64,000 nt of DNA from Trichoplax adhaerens (GCF_000150275.1 NW_002060957.1:1011512-1075511); one strand, 5' to 3'; counted from the stretch's first letter, positions 1-12,838 are shown. Numbers and translations are program-made. Notes: generated by a model from the sequence alone, not told the origin.

Positions 1-3000
1 AAACATGCTAACCAACACTGGACGATTTAACGATCGATCACCGGGAATTAGACCGGTAAGTTAACATCTATTTCTTAAGCTGCAATCAAGTTTTCATGCT
101 CCATTTTTGCATATCGCTAAGTCGATGAAGCTGGATGACCATGCTCATTTAGACTATCTTTTACACACCATTTTAAGTCAATGAAAAAAAAATGCAGCCC
201 CTTTTAAAATAGTATTATAAGAAATGACCTATATCCGAGAAGACTAAATTGGTAATCTTCCACTGATATCATCCATTCAAATTATTAATTTATAGGCTGG
301 AATACTGGTAGCAGCTGGTGATACTATCCAAGATTGTATACCAAAGGATAATCGAGTGAGTTATCGCCATACTTTATACACCGTATACAAGTAGATGATT
401 GATCGAAAAATGAATCAATTTACCAAAATTAAACAAAAATAAAATTTAGTACCTTCTCAACAAGTGCCATACAGTACTTGAACTCACTTCCATAATATTG
501 CTATTTTAATCTGATAATGATACGCATAAGTAAAAATAATTCTTCATGTTTTAATCTTTCAATCAATCATGCAATGACGATAGCCTACGACCCCAGAAAA
601 AATAAAAACTTTCCGTCAAGCGATACTACCGGAAATTGGAAAGTCACGTACCAACAGAACGAAACTAGATTTGGTGCAACGTGCTGAAAAGATGAATCAC
701 GGCATACACACGTCATCTTCTGAATCGGTATAACCAAATTCTGAACAAATAAATAAGCAGTTTCGCATTACCACAACGCTATATACTATCGAAACGATCA
801 ATTACAAAGCAATAATGCATCATAAAAATGATCATTAGTTACTAGTGATAAATAAAAATTTTAAATAATCATTTCATGACGACTGAAAAAAATGAATGCG
901 CATAAGCTTGTATACGATTAGACTGTATTAATATCGCAAATACTATTAACATTGATTCAAATAAATTGGATTGTCGCGTAGCTTACGATAAATTCAAACT
1001 GATAACCATTCTATGACCAACTAATATACCCAATATTATATTATACATTTGTAAAACCAAGGCTGCTGGTCTAGTTAATCCTTATCCGCAACCTATCGTT
1101 CAACAAATACTACAATTCAGGAAAGAAGATCAAACTTATTTAAGTAGAAAGACAGCACCTCTGGGTATATTTGCCAAATATTGAATGCTACTACATTCAT
1201 GACTCCATTTCTTAGGTGATATAAGTAATAAGTTTCCACAGCACTTAATTGAATTTAATGCATTTATAGGTCATACTACAAGAATGAAACCAGGCATGCC
1301 ATCAGATCTTGACCCTGACTCAACAACTTTTGGCATTAAAGTTGTTAAAGGTATCTGAGCAAAAATTGTAAATCATTCCATTCATTTTTGAAAAGTGTTA
1401 ACAAATCCCAGTATCAATATTTTTGTAACTAATCATCGTTTATCCAGTGCTAATTTTTGACTATTTTATGTAGACGAATATGCAAGCGATGCTGTCAATC
1501 CAAAAAAGTCCCCGAAAGAAGTTCAAGAAGAAAGTTTACAAAATCATGACATCTATCTTAGAAGTCATGAAGCGTATGAGCCTGGAGAGCAAAAGAAGCG
1601 TAACTACACCTATGAAAGTTATAATATCAATAAATGTTATGGTGTACCAACACCTCACAGCAATGCTGGAATTCATGTTGGAAAAGCTCTACATTGGATT
1701 ACTGACAAGTAAGTTAGATTTATGAAATTTTTTTACTTTGTTACTCAATGATTAATTATATCTGAACATGATCGTTTCATGACAAATAGTAATAAAGGAA
1801 CAAAAATTGTACCTAGCCGTGTTGAAGACTTTCATGAAAAGTTTCAGCCACAACTTGGAAAAGTCCATGATCCGTAAGCTACTCCAACATTATTCTTAAC
1901 TTACTGTAACAATTAGTATTTATAAATAACAATAGCTCTAAAAAATTTAATTTTCAATATACTATAGCATTTCTGATTCGATGAAGGTTCCAGAAGATCA
2001 TAAATTTGGAGTTATCGTTAAACAAGACGAATGCGGTAGGTAGAAAATTTCATCTGAAATTTAATGCTTTAAATAAATGAACTTACTATGTAACCGGCTC
2101 TGAACAAGTTTAGATGCTGGTGATTTATTACATGGCAGAGGTCCTAAAGATTACTTAAGAGGAAAAGATAGACTGCGTGGAGTTGTTGCTGCAATTCGAC
2201 GCCAATTAAAGGTTTCTAATTACTACAATTTTGAAAGTTTGAAATCAGCGTTCAATTTCTACGATAAGGTAAACTAAATATAGCATGATAATTAAAACTG
2301 GATTCGAATTTTTTGGAGTTACTATAAGAATTTATTGTTTATTCGCTAATAATCTATTCTAGGATGGATCAGGTTCTATAGATAATGATGAAATGAGAGA
2401 AATCTGCATGAAATTCAACCTTCCAATTGAGCGAGAACTGATGGAGGAATTGATATATTACTGTGATGCTAATAATGATGGAGTTATTGATTACAATGAA
2501 TTTGCTAATTTTTTAAATTGGCAAGATAATGATGTACCAGCTGTTAGTGCTCGTACCGCCATAATCGATAGTAAAGGTAAATTAAGTCATTGATACTAAA
2601 ATTGAGGATGTGGCACATGAGTAATATCGTTACTATGAAACGCTATAAGATTTCAATTTACAGCAGTCGCTTGATCTTATAATTGAGATTAAAGACTTTA
2701 AACATTAGAAAGTATCTTTACTACGATACATCATATAATTTAATTTACGGCAGTTAATTGAAGATTTTACTATAACCAAACATATTTACTACGGTTCATT
2801 GCAAGACTTTACTTGCGGCAGTTATTTGACTTTGTTATTAAAAAATTAAAGACTTTAAATATAACTAAACATATTTTACAACGCTTCATCGTACGATTTT
2901 ACTTGCGGCAGTTATTTGACTTTGTTACTAAAAATGAAAGACTTTAAAACATAATCAAATATATTTACGGCAGTATATCATAAACTTTGTTTACAGTAGT

Positions 3001-3859
3001 AGCTGCTAGCTATTATATACATATTCTAAAACTTTTACTTAAAACTATACATGCATAAGCGACTAATACACATATTTTCTTCCTCTATAGCTAAAAATTC
3101 CGCATCGCCAGAGAATGTTTTTAAATTGCAAAAGCAAATTGATAAATCAGTTGTTGATATGAGATTATCATCTCAAGCGATTAATGCAGCTGTCGGAACA
3201 GTTCCGACTACTGGTACGTCTTTGGAAAGAAATATTACAATTAAATACTCCAACTTTGTTTGTAATAAAAATCTTGCCTATGCTTTTAATCTTTATGATA
3301 GATTGGCGAAAATATGGTGTACCAACTATTCGATCCGATTTACCAGCACCAAGAGTACGTCGAGTAGCAGATACACAGGTACAACAAATATTACAACTGA
3401 AAATATGTGCACTGTATAATACCGAGTATGACATTAGTCATCTTTAATATGTTGATAAAACTTTTTTCCGCTTTAAATGAAATCTTTAAATTGACATAAT
3501 TTGGATTAATTTATTGCAGAATTATGGAGATGAATCTGATGCGTATGGGTTGATATGCCCTTCCAACTTTAGTACCATTGGTGTATTCGAAAATGACTTT
3601 TTAGTACCTCGTTCACCTGACGAACTCAGAGATATTTTTGCAAACATTGGTTACAAATTATCAGATGAAGAATTTCAATATATTTTGAATCAAGCATCCG
3701 CAATGAATTCTAATGGAAATGTAAGTATAATAAATTTATTATTAACAAAAATTGATTATACCATTTATTTCTAAATCACAATTTTATCGATCTTAGGTAA
3801 GCGTTGACAGCTTTAACAAGTGTCTAAGAGAATACCTGAAAATGAATAGCAGTCGTTGA
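1..3859 (+). CDS. EFHB: EF-hand domain family member B (CFAP21-like), 5' end at window edge
   Basis: Axonemal EF-hand protein; EFHB/CFAP21 is known as a microtubule inner protein of ciliary doublets and as a regulator of store-operated calcium entry. I assemble 14 exons with continuous phases: 5-55, 296-355, 584-727, 1062-1164, 1270-1350, 1474-1708, 1790-1873, 1968-2035, 2114-2268, 2363-2576, 3091-3213, 3302-3378, 3520-3720 and 3797-3859 (TGA), 552 codons. Family hallmarks seen are GVPTPHSNAGIHVGKALHW in exon 6, DAGDLLHGRGP in exon 9, and two EF-hand loops in exons 9-10, DKDGSGSIDNDE (split by an intron) and DANNDGVIDYNE. A weaker EF-hand-like region lies in exons 13-14. The human protein is longer at the N-terminus. 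The ATG at 5-7 is in frame, but only one codon precedes it, so upstream exons may lie outside the window. Confidence 0.9.
2640..3010. repeat. Irregular minisatellite in an EFHB intron
   Basis: The intron between the EF-hand exon and the next EFHB exon holds four to five diverged tandem units of about 60-90 bp. Shared blocks are TTTACTTGCGGCAGTTATTT, GACTTTGTTA and AAAGACTTTAAA, followed by ACATATTTAC. Unit boundaries marked by CGGCAGTTA fall near 2750, 2817 and 2907. No coding potential is seen. Confidence 0.7.
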
Positions 3860-5033
3860 ATTCAATCAAGAATTATGACGTACCGACTTTTTCACTGCAA
3901 TACGTATAGGGCATTATTTTTTCGATGCTCGTTATGGCAACCCATTTTTAACGACATATTGATTAAATGTTGGTACATATATATATATATTTATTAAAGT
4001 AAAGCGGCATACTGATCTCGATGGTGAAAATGGAATTTAATTTCCTAAACTTTGTCGTCACCAAACAATATCGTTTTCAAGACTGGCAAGCATCGACTTG
4101 GATGTTTCGCTATATATAGATACTTACTTTGCTAATATACTGTAGAATATTAAATTCATAGTGACTATCTCCACATTTAAGTGTAGATGCATCTCAACTA
4201 TGCGGTAGCTAAATACTGCTACAATATCTATAAATTGAAATCTTGCGGATCCATCCGATTAAATTCGCATTATTCAAAAATGATTAATGTGATAAGAAAT
4301 AAATTTACCAGGTAAATTAAGTACAGTGAGTGACTGAAATAATTAAACTATAGTTTTAAAAATGTACCAATAGAAAGTAAAATTGCTCTTTATCTCTATG
4401 TTAACATCATCAGAATTAATGTTTTACATTGCACGGTAGTTCTACATTATGATTGCATTTTAATAATATAGTAATCTTTCTATGATGATTCTATGATCTA
4501 AATCTTTCCTAATGGAAAATATCAGTTATCATAGGGAACATGGATACAGATACAACAGTGTATTCAAAGCAAATTTGTAACTTAATTTTGCACTTAACTG
4601 TACAATAAACGATTTATTATTTTAGATACTTAGAAATATAATTATACTTGTGAAGCCAATGCAATTAAATCGATGGTGACTAAGGCTAATTACACAGATT
4701 TTTGATCAACCTTTAAGCAATAAAGGTTGAAAGAGTATCATAGCATAAAGAACTTGTGTTGGAGCAGAGTCAGTCAAAATATTACAAAATAAGCTGATTA
4801 TCTGGTAGTTATTGCACTATAAGTAAGTTCTATATAGCACAGTACCAAGGCACGGCAATTAACTTTAAGAATACAACTGATTGAATAAAAAAGTGTTTAC
4901 TATGTGCATAATTGCAAAATCCAGAAAGACGAATAAACAGATTATAAGCAGTGAGCCCGCCATCAGCATAATAATTGTTAGAAAATAATCCCTTAGTAGT
5001 GTACACTATCGTTTCAGTGTTCTAAGAATTATT
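3860..5033. other. Intergenic, EFHB to SMIM15 (convergent 3' ends)
   Basis: AT-rich sequence between the stop codons of two convergent genes. A short (AT)n run followed by TTTATTAAAG near 3978-3998 lies about 120 bp after the EFHB stop and may belong to its 3' UTR. I see no exon or RNA gene here. Confidence 0.6.
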
Positions 5034-7085
5034 TTAATCAGCTTTCTGTGACTTCTTTCCTTTTCTAGTTGCATTATTTTTGGATTTTTTCTCTGTAATA
5101 AATAATAACAACTTAATAGCAGAATGAGTCCACTAAACAGTCCTGTGTATTACAGTTACAGTAGGTCATTTCTTAATTTGCAGCATTATTCCTAAGCTAA
5201 TGGAAAATATATCCTCAAGTACTGTAGTAGTACAGTATGAATACAGTTGCATGAAAGCAATGTCTGCATTTGCCAAGAAATTAATTACTTATCAGTATTT
5301 ATTATGCAGTCCGTGTATATATATAAAAGAATTTTTACCACATCCACAGTTATTATTTATGCTATAGCGCTACATGTCTAATTAGAAGATCTTGACTTTA
5401 TAAATAACATGAATAATATTCTCTAATGAACAGAAGGAATTTTCTTATCATAGCTAGTGTGAAAAGTACAAGAGGTCGAATTTTGTACGTCTACCTAAGT
5501 CATTGCTGTTTACAGTTTATTGCAATTATTTTTCTTCCTTAAACCATGTTACGCATTGGCACAAATTGCACTTCACAATACTAACACAGCTAATAAATTG
5601 GTATCTCTTTGCTACTATAATTTCTACTGCTACCATAAAAATATTTACTTCACAGCTGATACCACTAATACTTACTCTCTTTGGGTTTATCGCCTTGGTC
5701 TTGATCTTGTTTAATGTTCTGCAGCCGTTTTTCTAACATAGCAAAATTGTGTTATAGAATAAAACAATCCATTAAAGTTATATCTAATCTTTATTTAAGA
5801 ATTCTATCCAGGTGTATAATCTTTTGAATCGAATAAGTGCCACAAATTAACGATGTGATGTAAGCCATACGTAATTCTGTTGCCTTCTATTACTAGAATG
5901 CGTCTATTTTAATTCATAATGTAAGGTATCTTCATATAGCAATAAGCTGTGATCATAATCTGTAGTAATAAGCAACATTCAATGCAATTATGAAACTAAT
6001 GAAAAAAGTCAAGTCGAACGACCTGATCCATACACTAGGTATTCCTAAATTACCCATGCATATTCATGTAACAATAAGCCATAGCAATAAGCAACATTCA
6101 ATGCGATTATGAAACTTATGAAAAAAGTCAAAAAGTCGAAGGACCTGATCCAAACAGTATGTATTGCCAAATTACCCATGCATATTCATTTAGCAATAAG
6201 CTATAGCAATCAACAATAGTCGTATTTATTCAGTACATTCATGAAACTAATGAAAAATAGAAAGTCCAACGAGCTGATCCTTACAGTATGTATTTTATTG
6301 GTAAGATCTATCATTGTAGCTAAGCTTTTACATTCAGCAAATGTTGCAAATGAACGATGCGATATAATCACTTAGCCTATGTGTTGCTCTCTCGTAACTT
6401 ACTCCAAATCATGTGTACAATATGCATCCAATATTGATTACAGTTATTAAAAGATATGAAAGGGAAAGGCAAGTTACCGCGTTTCTTCTTCTCTTTTTCA
6501 TCTTTTTCAATTGCTTTCAAAAGGTAAAAAGCTAAGATTCCACTGATGATAAACATCGGGGTTAGCACAATCATGACTGAAAGAAATTGGATTTATCGAC
6601 AATATTAATGCTATTAAAATATCCAGTCTACTGTATGTTGAAAATTGGTGTAGATGTAGTTGGTTGGAAAAAAAATGCAATGGTGATTTAACACAACAGA
6701 CCATTCTACCGACTCTAACTTTTCAAACTCACTTTGTAATGTACAGCACTGTATTAGACTTGATGATAGTATTAGTAGTATAGTTAATGATCAACCTTTC
6801 ATCTATGCTTGCCAAGCAAGATGATCAAGCGATGGCCAATGGCCATACTTATGATCATTTGCGATGACATGATGACATGGTGGCCATTGAGGCTACCGTC
6901 ACCAACAAGCAAGTCAAACTCTACTATTCTTTTACCGTATTCAATTACTACAATCATTTCATTTCCTATTACACATCAAGCATACCAGAAACTAAGAATT
7001 CGTATGGGTTTTTAGCTACCCAAAAGGCGAATTCATGAAAATTGTCGTATCCAAAATATTGAAAGATAGCGTCTAGGTACTCCAT
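5034..7085 (-). CDS. SMIM15: Small integral membrane protein 15 homologue
   Basis: Four exons, phases checked: 6986-7085 (ATG at 7085), 6478-6576, 5676-5732 and 5034-5092 (TAA), 104 residues. Exon 1 carries WVAKNPYEFL, matching the WAAKDPYGFL block of vertebrate SMIM15. Exon 2 carries the single hydrophobic helix IVLTPMFIISGILAFYLL followed by KAIEKDEKEKKKR, as in the family. Exon 3 carries KRLQNIKQ, matching the human C-terminus. The human protein is about 74 residues; this one adds some 30 mostly Lys/Asp/Gln residues from exons 3-4. The predicted topology is a single-pass membrane protein with a basic cytoplasmic tail. Its function is unknown in any animal. Too fragmented for a simple ORF search, but the family match is clear. 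Confidence 0.87.
5965..6290. repeat. Three-copy tandem repeat in SMIM15 intron 2
   Basis: Units start at about 5971, 6090 and 6209, with a period of 119 bp (the third is less regular). Each holds GCAACATTCAATGC, then ATGAAACTAATGAAAAA, a GACCTGATCC block and ATTACCCATGCATATTCAT. It is entirely intronic and shows no reading frame conserved across copies. Confidence 0.8.
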
Positions 7086-7599
7086 CTTGGCTGATTCTCA
7101 ACTTGGTGGTTGGTGTTGTGTCCAGGTTGCCAGCCCTCGGAGACGACAGTAGTAACCAGAATTACGGTATCGTACGCTACAGTCAAAAGTACGGTAGGTG
7201 GGAATGCATAGCCCATACTGTACAGTGTCGTGTACAGAGTGCAGTAAGTTAATACTGTACTGGAACTACTGTATTAAGTATTGGAGCGCAGACGCCTGGA
7301 CGTCCAGACGACATGATGGAGACGGAAATCCTCCATTCGAATTCAATCACTCAAAGTATCTCCAGCGAGGAAATAAATCTAGTTGAGTAGATCAATACTG
7401 TACAGCTAGAGATGAAAAATGAAGAAACGTAATAAGGGCAAGGTTGTTGCTATGTATGTGGTAATCGGTAGTAGGTTTAATTTGCAAATACTGTACTGCA
7501 TCTATATAGAACAGTGATCGTAGAATGCAAGACGATCTGATGTCTCCCATCTATTCTACGCATACACCTGCAAAGCACAATGACATAATTTTGCTAGTT
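7086..7599. other. Upstream region of SMIM15 with clustered TACTGTAC motifs
   Basis: Presumed promoter side of SMIM15. The octamer TACTGTAC occurs at about 7217, 7253, 7396 and 7489, with related GTACAG/CTGTAC words between. No exon was recognised. A regulatory role is only a possibility, since the same words cluster elsewhere in the window. Confidence 0.4.
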
Positions 7600-9060
7600 C
7601 TCAATTTTGAATAGGTCGGCAAAAGTTTTATTCTATTGATAGCTCCAGCCTAGAAGAATTTCTGAAACCCTAACCCTAATATGATCTATATACATCAACA
7701 AGACTCAATGACCTAAATACAGATGCATCAACAAGGCTCAATGACCTAATTTTACTAATTCTCAATTTCTAATTCATAAGCAAAAGTTTTATTCCATTGA
7801 TAGCTCCAACCTAGAAGAATATCTGAAACCCTAATCCTAATATGATCTATATGCAGTACATCAACAAGACTCAATGACCTAAATACAGATGCATCAACAA
7901 GGCTCAATGACCTAATTTTACTAATTCTCAATTTCTAATTCATAAGCAAAATTGGATTCCATTGATATCTCTAATTCAATACATAATTAGATATACCAAC
8001 AAGGTTCAATCAACTCATTTTGCTAGTTCTTAATTTCTAATCTATAGGCGAAACTTTTTCCTTTTCATATCTCCAATCTATTATACGTATGTATCAACAA
8101 GGCATAATCACTTAATTTTGCTCCTTCTCAATTTCCAATAGTTAGGCAAAGTTTTAATCGATTAATATCTCCTACCAAATAGAATTATGTCACATATACA
8201 CCAACAAGACTCAATCACCTGATTTTGCTAGTTCTTAATTTCTAATCTATAGGTAAAGCTTTTTTCATCTATATCTCCAATCTATTGTCCCTGTGCATCA
8301 ACAAAGCACGATCACTTAATTTTGCTCGTTCTCAATTTCGAATGGTTAGGCAAAATTTTGATCTATTAATATCTCCAACCAAATATAATTATGTCACATA
8401 TACACCAACAAGACTCAATCAACTCATTTTGCTAGTTCTTAATTTCTAATCTATAGGCGAAACTTTTTCCTTTTCATATCTCCAATCTATTATACGTATG
8501 TATCAACAAGGCATAATCACTCAATTTTGCTCCTTCTCAATTTCCAATAGTTAGGCAAAGTTTTAATCGATTAATATCTCCTACCAAATAGAATTATGTC
8601 ACATATACACCAACAAGACTCAATCACCTGATTTTGCTAGTTCTTAATTTCTAATCTATAGGTAAAGCTTTTTTCATCTATATCTCCAATCTATTGTCCC
8701 TGTGCATCAACAAAGCTCGATCACTTAATTTTGCTCGTTCTCAATTTCTAATGGATAGGCAAAGTTTTAATCTATTAATATCTCTCACCTAATATAATTG
8801 TATATATATACAGGACATCAACAAGGCTCAACAATCCAATTTTACGAGTTCTCAATTTCTGATAAATACTTGTATAATTACATGCACCAATAAGGCTCAA
8901 TGACCTAACTTGCTAGTTCTCAACTTCTAATCCATGGGCAAAATTTTTCCACTGATATCTATTATACGTACGCACAATAAGACACAATCACCTAATTTTG
9001 CTAGTTCTCAATTTTTTATTCATAGGCAAAATTTTTCCATTCATATCTCCAACGAATTCT
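7600..9060. repeat. Satellite-like tandem array with higher-order repeats
   Basis: About a dozen diverged units of roughly 100-110 bp. Each has a core resembling CAACAAGRCTCAATSAC, then CTAATTTTGCTAGTTCTCAATTTCTAATC, then ATAGGCAAARTTTT, then a CATTGATATCTCCAA segment. Two larger duplications sit on top: a 166-bp step (blocks starting CCTAAATACAGATGCATC near 7712 and 7878) and a nearly perfect 409-bp step (CAACTCATTTTGCTAG at 8011 and again at 8420). Divergence grows towards the right end. No protein-coding frame persists across units. Confidence 0.85.
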
Positions 9061-12000
9061 TTAGCTAGTCTAATCAATAAAACTGAATGTCTGTTTCACA
9101 AAAATCTTAACAGGCTCTTTCAATACCATTTCCAAATCCCTTACAGACAGTACAATCCCGTGAATGTCAACCAAAAAGGGCTCTTGGTAATAATAACATC
9201 ACATCTGTGGAAAAATTTTGATATCAGTATTATTAATTTCTTTAATGTATCCTTTACAATAATCACCCTTCGGTTTTTCTAAATATCGTAATCATCAATA
9301 TTTAGAAGTCAGCATACTGCAATAAGTGTCTTAATTCTTGATAATTAATAAGAATTATTTTTAGATTCGTCCCTTACAACCTTAAATAGCAGTACTAATA
9401 AATTATTCTGTAGTTAAACGTCAATCTTTATCTTCTCTTTCCATTTGTAAATCCGAACCCTAATCCTATTCAGAAAGAGTCAGAGCTAAATGCTATATTT
9501 AGATTTCAAAATCATAATGACTACTACAGGTCAAGCCGCGGGAAATTGATTGGATGGACCACTAAAATAAGAAGATATTATGCTAATCGAAATAGGGATA
9601 GATAAAATATTTACTTCGAGAATAGAATGAAGAAGATAGGATTCAATCACTGCAGATCAAAAATTACTAAACTGATGCATCAGATTTTAGTTGGTTTACC
9701 TTCAATTTTATAATTAGTCTGTAATAAACAATGAAATAATGTAATACTAGATGGATCATCCTTGATATCATTAATCCTGAATGTTAATGATATTAAAATG
9801 TCAACAGTTCCAAACAAGTTGTTAGTGATCATTGGATCTGATTGGTTTAAGTGATAGATAAACAATGGTACAATCGCATCGGAAATTGCAAAAAACCGAG
9901 AAAATAATAATATTGACTATTCCAACGTTCCCTACGGTTATGCGGTATTGTTTTAGGAACGTTATACAAATATATTTATTCTATCCTCCCTATGTATAAA
10001 ACTAATTATAGTTATTCTACACATCCGGACTCGATCAGTGTGTGATAAACTTTACTATTAATCACCTTATCTAGTTTAGTATTTTACTAATACTGGGATG
10101 CAATATTATTTTAGAATGTTAGAATATCTGTGAGCTCTATCGAATGTCTTTCACTTCTTTCTATGAAGGAAAGAACTGCTATGATAGGTTATTGGCAATA
10201 TTCTTACACGAAATTACAACTGTATATCTTATTCTTAGCTAAATAGATTATAGTTACATTATAAAGTATATAAGTAAAAAACATTACCATATGATAGTCA
10301 TTTCAGCTGAAAATTCTTGCAATATTGTTTCTTGAAAACTACTCTGCGAATAAATCCATAAAGTATAACAAAATCTGCTATGCTACTACGATTACTTTGC
10401 TGCTATTTGCGTGCTCTTCATCATTATTGACATGCTCTTAAATATAGATGTAACCTTAATAATTGGTATTTAATGCTTATATCACTGGTTCTTTATTAAG
10501 ATCAATGATTAGTCATACATTGCATTGATCATGCCGTCAACTTATTTAGTTCAAAAAGATCTATGTTGCATAAAATGGATCATCATTAATAGGAAGGTCA
10601 GGATTTTGTGAAATATTTTTATTCTGATATTATGAAGAAATATTATTTTATTGGTCTACACGTAAATTAAGCTATATGAGTACATTCTTGGTTTTTTGCA
10701 ACAGTGTTTCGTCTAGTGATCTATTCCCTTTATTATATAATTACTCTCTACAAGTATTGTACTACAATACTAGTGAAGATTTCACCATCACGGCGGATCG
10801 CTATTTTGCTCAACTATCATAGCAATTACACAATTTTTACATTCTTCGATAACTTTAAAATCAAAAACGATAGTACACTCTACCATATCAGTCATTGTAG
10901 GATTCTAATAAAAAAAACAATAGTACACTCTACCATATCAGCCATTGTAGGATTCTAATAAAATTACAGAATCCATGAAAATACGACAAAGAATCTACAA
11001 TAATTGTCGTAGAATGTTACCAAGTAGTTAAGTCATCTGATTAATTAATTTGATATCCATGATCATATTGCATTATCTAAATCGATGACTAGGCATTACG
11101 CAAAGTAATTAAAGATCTTTAAGCTATATTTCTACGCTATCGGTGAAGTTTATGAACTGCACAAAGCTAAATTCTAGATTGATATAAAGGGTATATAAAA
11201 ATTATCGATGTCAATATAGTCAATTTTATGCTTCATAGTCGAAACTCCATCGCAACATTATTGTCGATACTAATGATATTGAAATCGATTTAAAGTCGAT
11301 CATTTATCTCGAAATAACTTAGTTAACTAAAAATACCATAGGTTTCTCAATTAAGTAGAAATATTAGCAATATTTGCAAGATATTGATTTTTCACTACGC
11401 ACTACCCCATATAATTTTTCATCGGTAATTCTGAATCAAGAGTAGAGCTGGTAGTCTCATAGAATAAGTTATAAATTGTGCCGCATTTGTTTATTCAACA
11501 AATAAAGTCGTTATCAAAATTGAAAATCTCTCATAACTTGATGTTCGACCCTCATTAAATTATCAATTATTTAATGATAAAAAATAATTCTTAATTATAT
11601 GATAGATTAAATTTACGGTAACTCTATAAATTTTTATCACTGCTAAATTCATTTGTATCTAGTATTTGTCCAGGAACAGATGGATATTAAATAATAAATG
11701 ACCAAAGATTGTGCAAGTCATTTACTTCCTATTCAGCTTGAAAAAAACATATTTAAATGATTGTTCTATACGTCGGTAACAGTCAACTTTGACAGCATTG
11801 TTGGTAGAATCAAGTTAATTTTTTTATCCCTAAACTGATTGTTCTTTACTTTATATATGTTTGCCTTAAATAAGCAAAAATATTACCGACGTAAAAAAAT
11901 AACAACAGTATCATAAATATACTTTTTAAATTCGTATAAAGCTAGCAAGTGAGGTAAGGCTAGGTCTTCATAACTGCATCAGTATTATTTACAATAATAG

Positions 12001-12265
12001 CATTACAAAGATAAGCAAAAATAATCATGAGCCTTAGAATACTGTATTACCCTTGTTTGCTAGTGTTTAATAAAACTTGGCTAAATCAATCAATCGTCAC
12101 AGAAAACTAAAGAGGTTCTTCCATTGCAAGAAATCAGCTCTACGGATAATATTAATATCTTACTCTTAAGTAGAGCCTCATCATTTAAATTAATTACTGA
12201 TTATTTCATAAAGCAGCAATAATAAGCTCATGCTTAGGTAACCAAAAGTTAGGCATTATGTTGAA
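9061..12265. other. Gene-poor AT-rich stretch
   Basis: No exon, tRNA-like fold or conserved protein segment recognised on either strand. It holds short chance ORFs and one two-copy direct repeat (10871-10964). It separates the satellite array from the Cys/His-rich gene. Confidence 0.5.
10871..10964. repeat. Two-copy 50-bp direct repeat
   Basis: TAGTACACTCTACCATATCA, then GYCATTGTAGGATTCTAATAAAA, occurs at 10871 and again at 10921 with one mismatch, separated by a short A-rich spacer. It looks like a recent local duplication. Confidence 0.8.
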
Positions 12266-12838
12266 TTATATATAAAATTCAATGCATCCGTTATCTTGGC
12301 ATGTCTTGGCTATGCCGAGTGGCCGATACTGAACACTAAAAGCATCATCGGTATGATAACCTTGAAAGCAATAACCTGCTAAACTTTGGTGCTCTTTAGT
12401 GAATTTCCAGATATCTTTTAAGTAGAATTTTTGATTACATCCATGACACAGGAAGGTTGTGCCTGTTTGATCTTGAGCTACGATATCGACTAAACGTGGC
12501 GAATGATACAGTTGGCAACTTTTAGGCGTTTGATGTGCCGGATAATACTCGTGATGGCAACGGACACAGTGAATAATGCCTGCTGTTGGAAATCGATGTG
12601 CTGGTAGAAGTTGACTTAATGCTCTAATTGATCTAATTTCTTTCTTTTTTAAAACTCGTTGGAGGTAACGATGAACCTCTTGACCTTGCAATGACTGCAA
12701 TAAGCTGGTTAAGCGCGACCATTCCGACTCAAGATACTGACATTCTTGAGGCTCACAACTTTCATCGCTATTCAGAGTATCAATGCTACTGTATTTACTT
12801 ACGATGGATTCAGCATCCGATCTCGTATCGATAGACAT
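12266..12838 (-). CDS. Cys/His-rich putative zinc-binding protein, unknown function
   Basis: Uninterrupted 190-codon frame, the longest intron-free coding stretch in the left third of the window. Residues 1-45 are acidic and Ser-rich, 45-75 look helical, and the C-terminal half holds regularly spaced metal ligands: CVRCHHEY, then PKSCQLYH about 12 residues later, CHGCNQKF, YCFQGYH, and a final C-x4-C just before the C-terminus. This resembles two tandem C-x2-C...C-x3-H fingers. I do not recognise the family. No signal peptide or membrane segment is visible. The ATG at 12838 begins MSIDTRSD, and an in-frame stop (TAG/TAA-rich sequence) lies close upstream, so a single-exon gene is plausible, although a retained or decayed copy cannot be excluded. 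Confidence 0.6.
   Translation of the reverse strand: MSIDTRSDAESIVSKYSSIDTLNSDESCEPQECQYLESEWSRLTSLLQSLQGQEVHRYLQRVLKKKEIRSIRALSQLLPAHRFPTAGIIHCVRCHHEYYPAHQTPKSCQLYHSPRLVDIVAQDQTGTTFLCHGCNQKFYLKDIWKFTKEHQSLAGYCFQGYHTDDAFSVQYRPLGIAKTCQDNGCIEFYI

Noticed and set aside
7668-7679. CCCTAACCCTAA, resembling animal telomeric repeat
   Set aside because: Only two units, embedded in the 105-bp satellite where the neighbouring copy reads CCCTAATCCTAA; not a telomere.
7600-9060. Regularly spaced repeats reminiscent of a CRISPR array
   Set aside because: Units are contiguous and diverged, with no unique spacers, and the window is eukaryotic.
9680-9865. Minus-strand 61-codon frame
   Set aside because: Isolated, no splice context or family signal.
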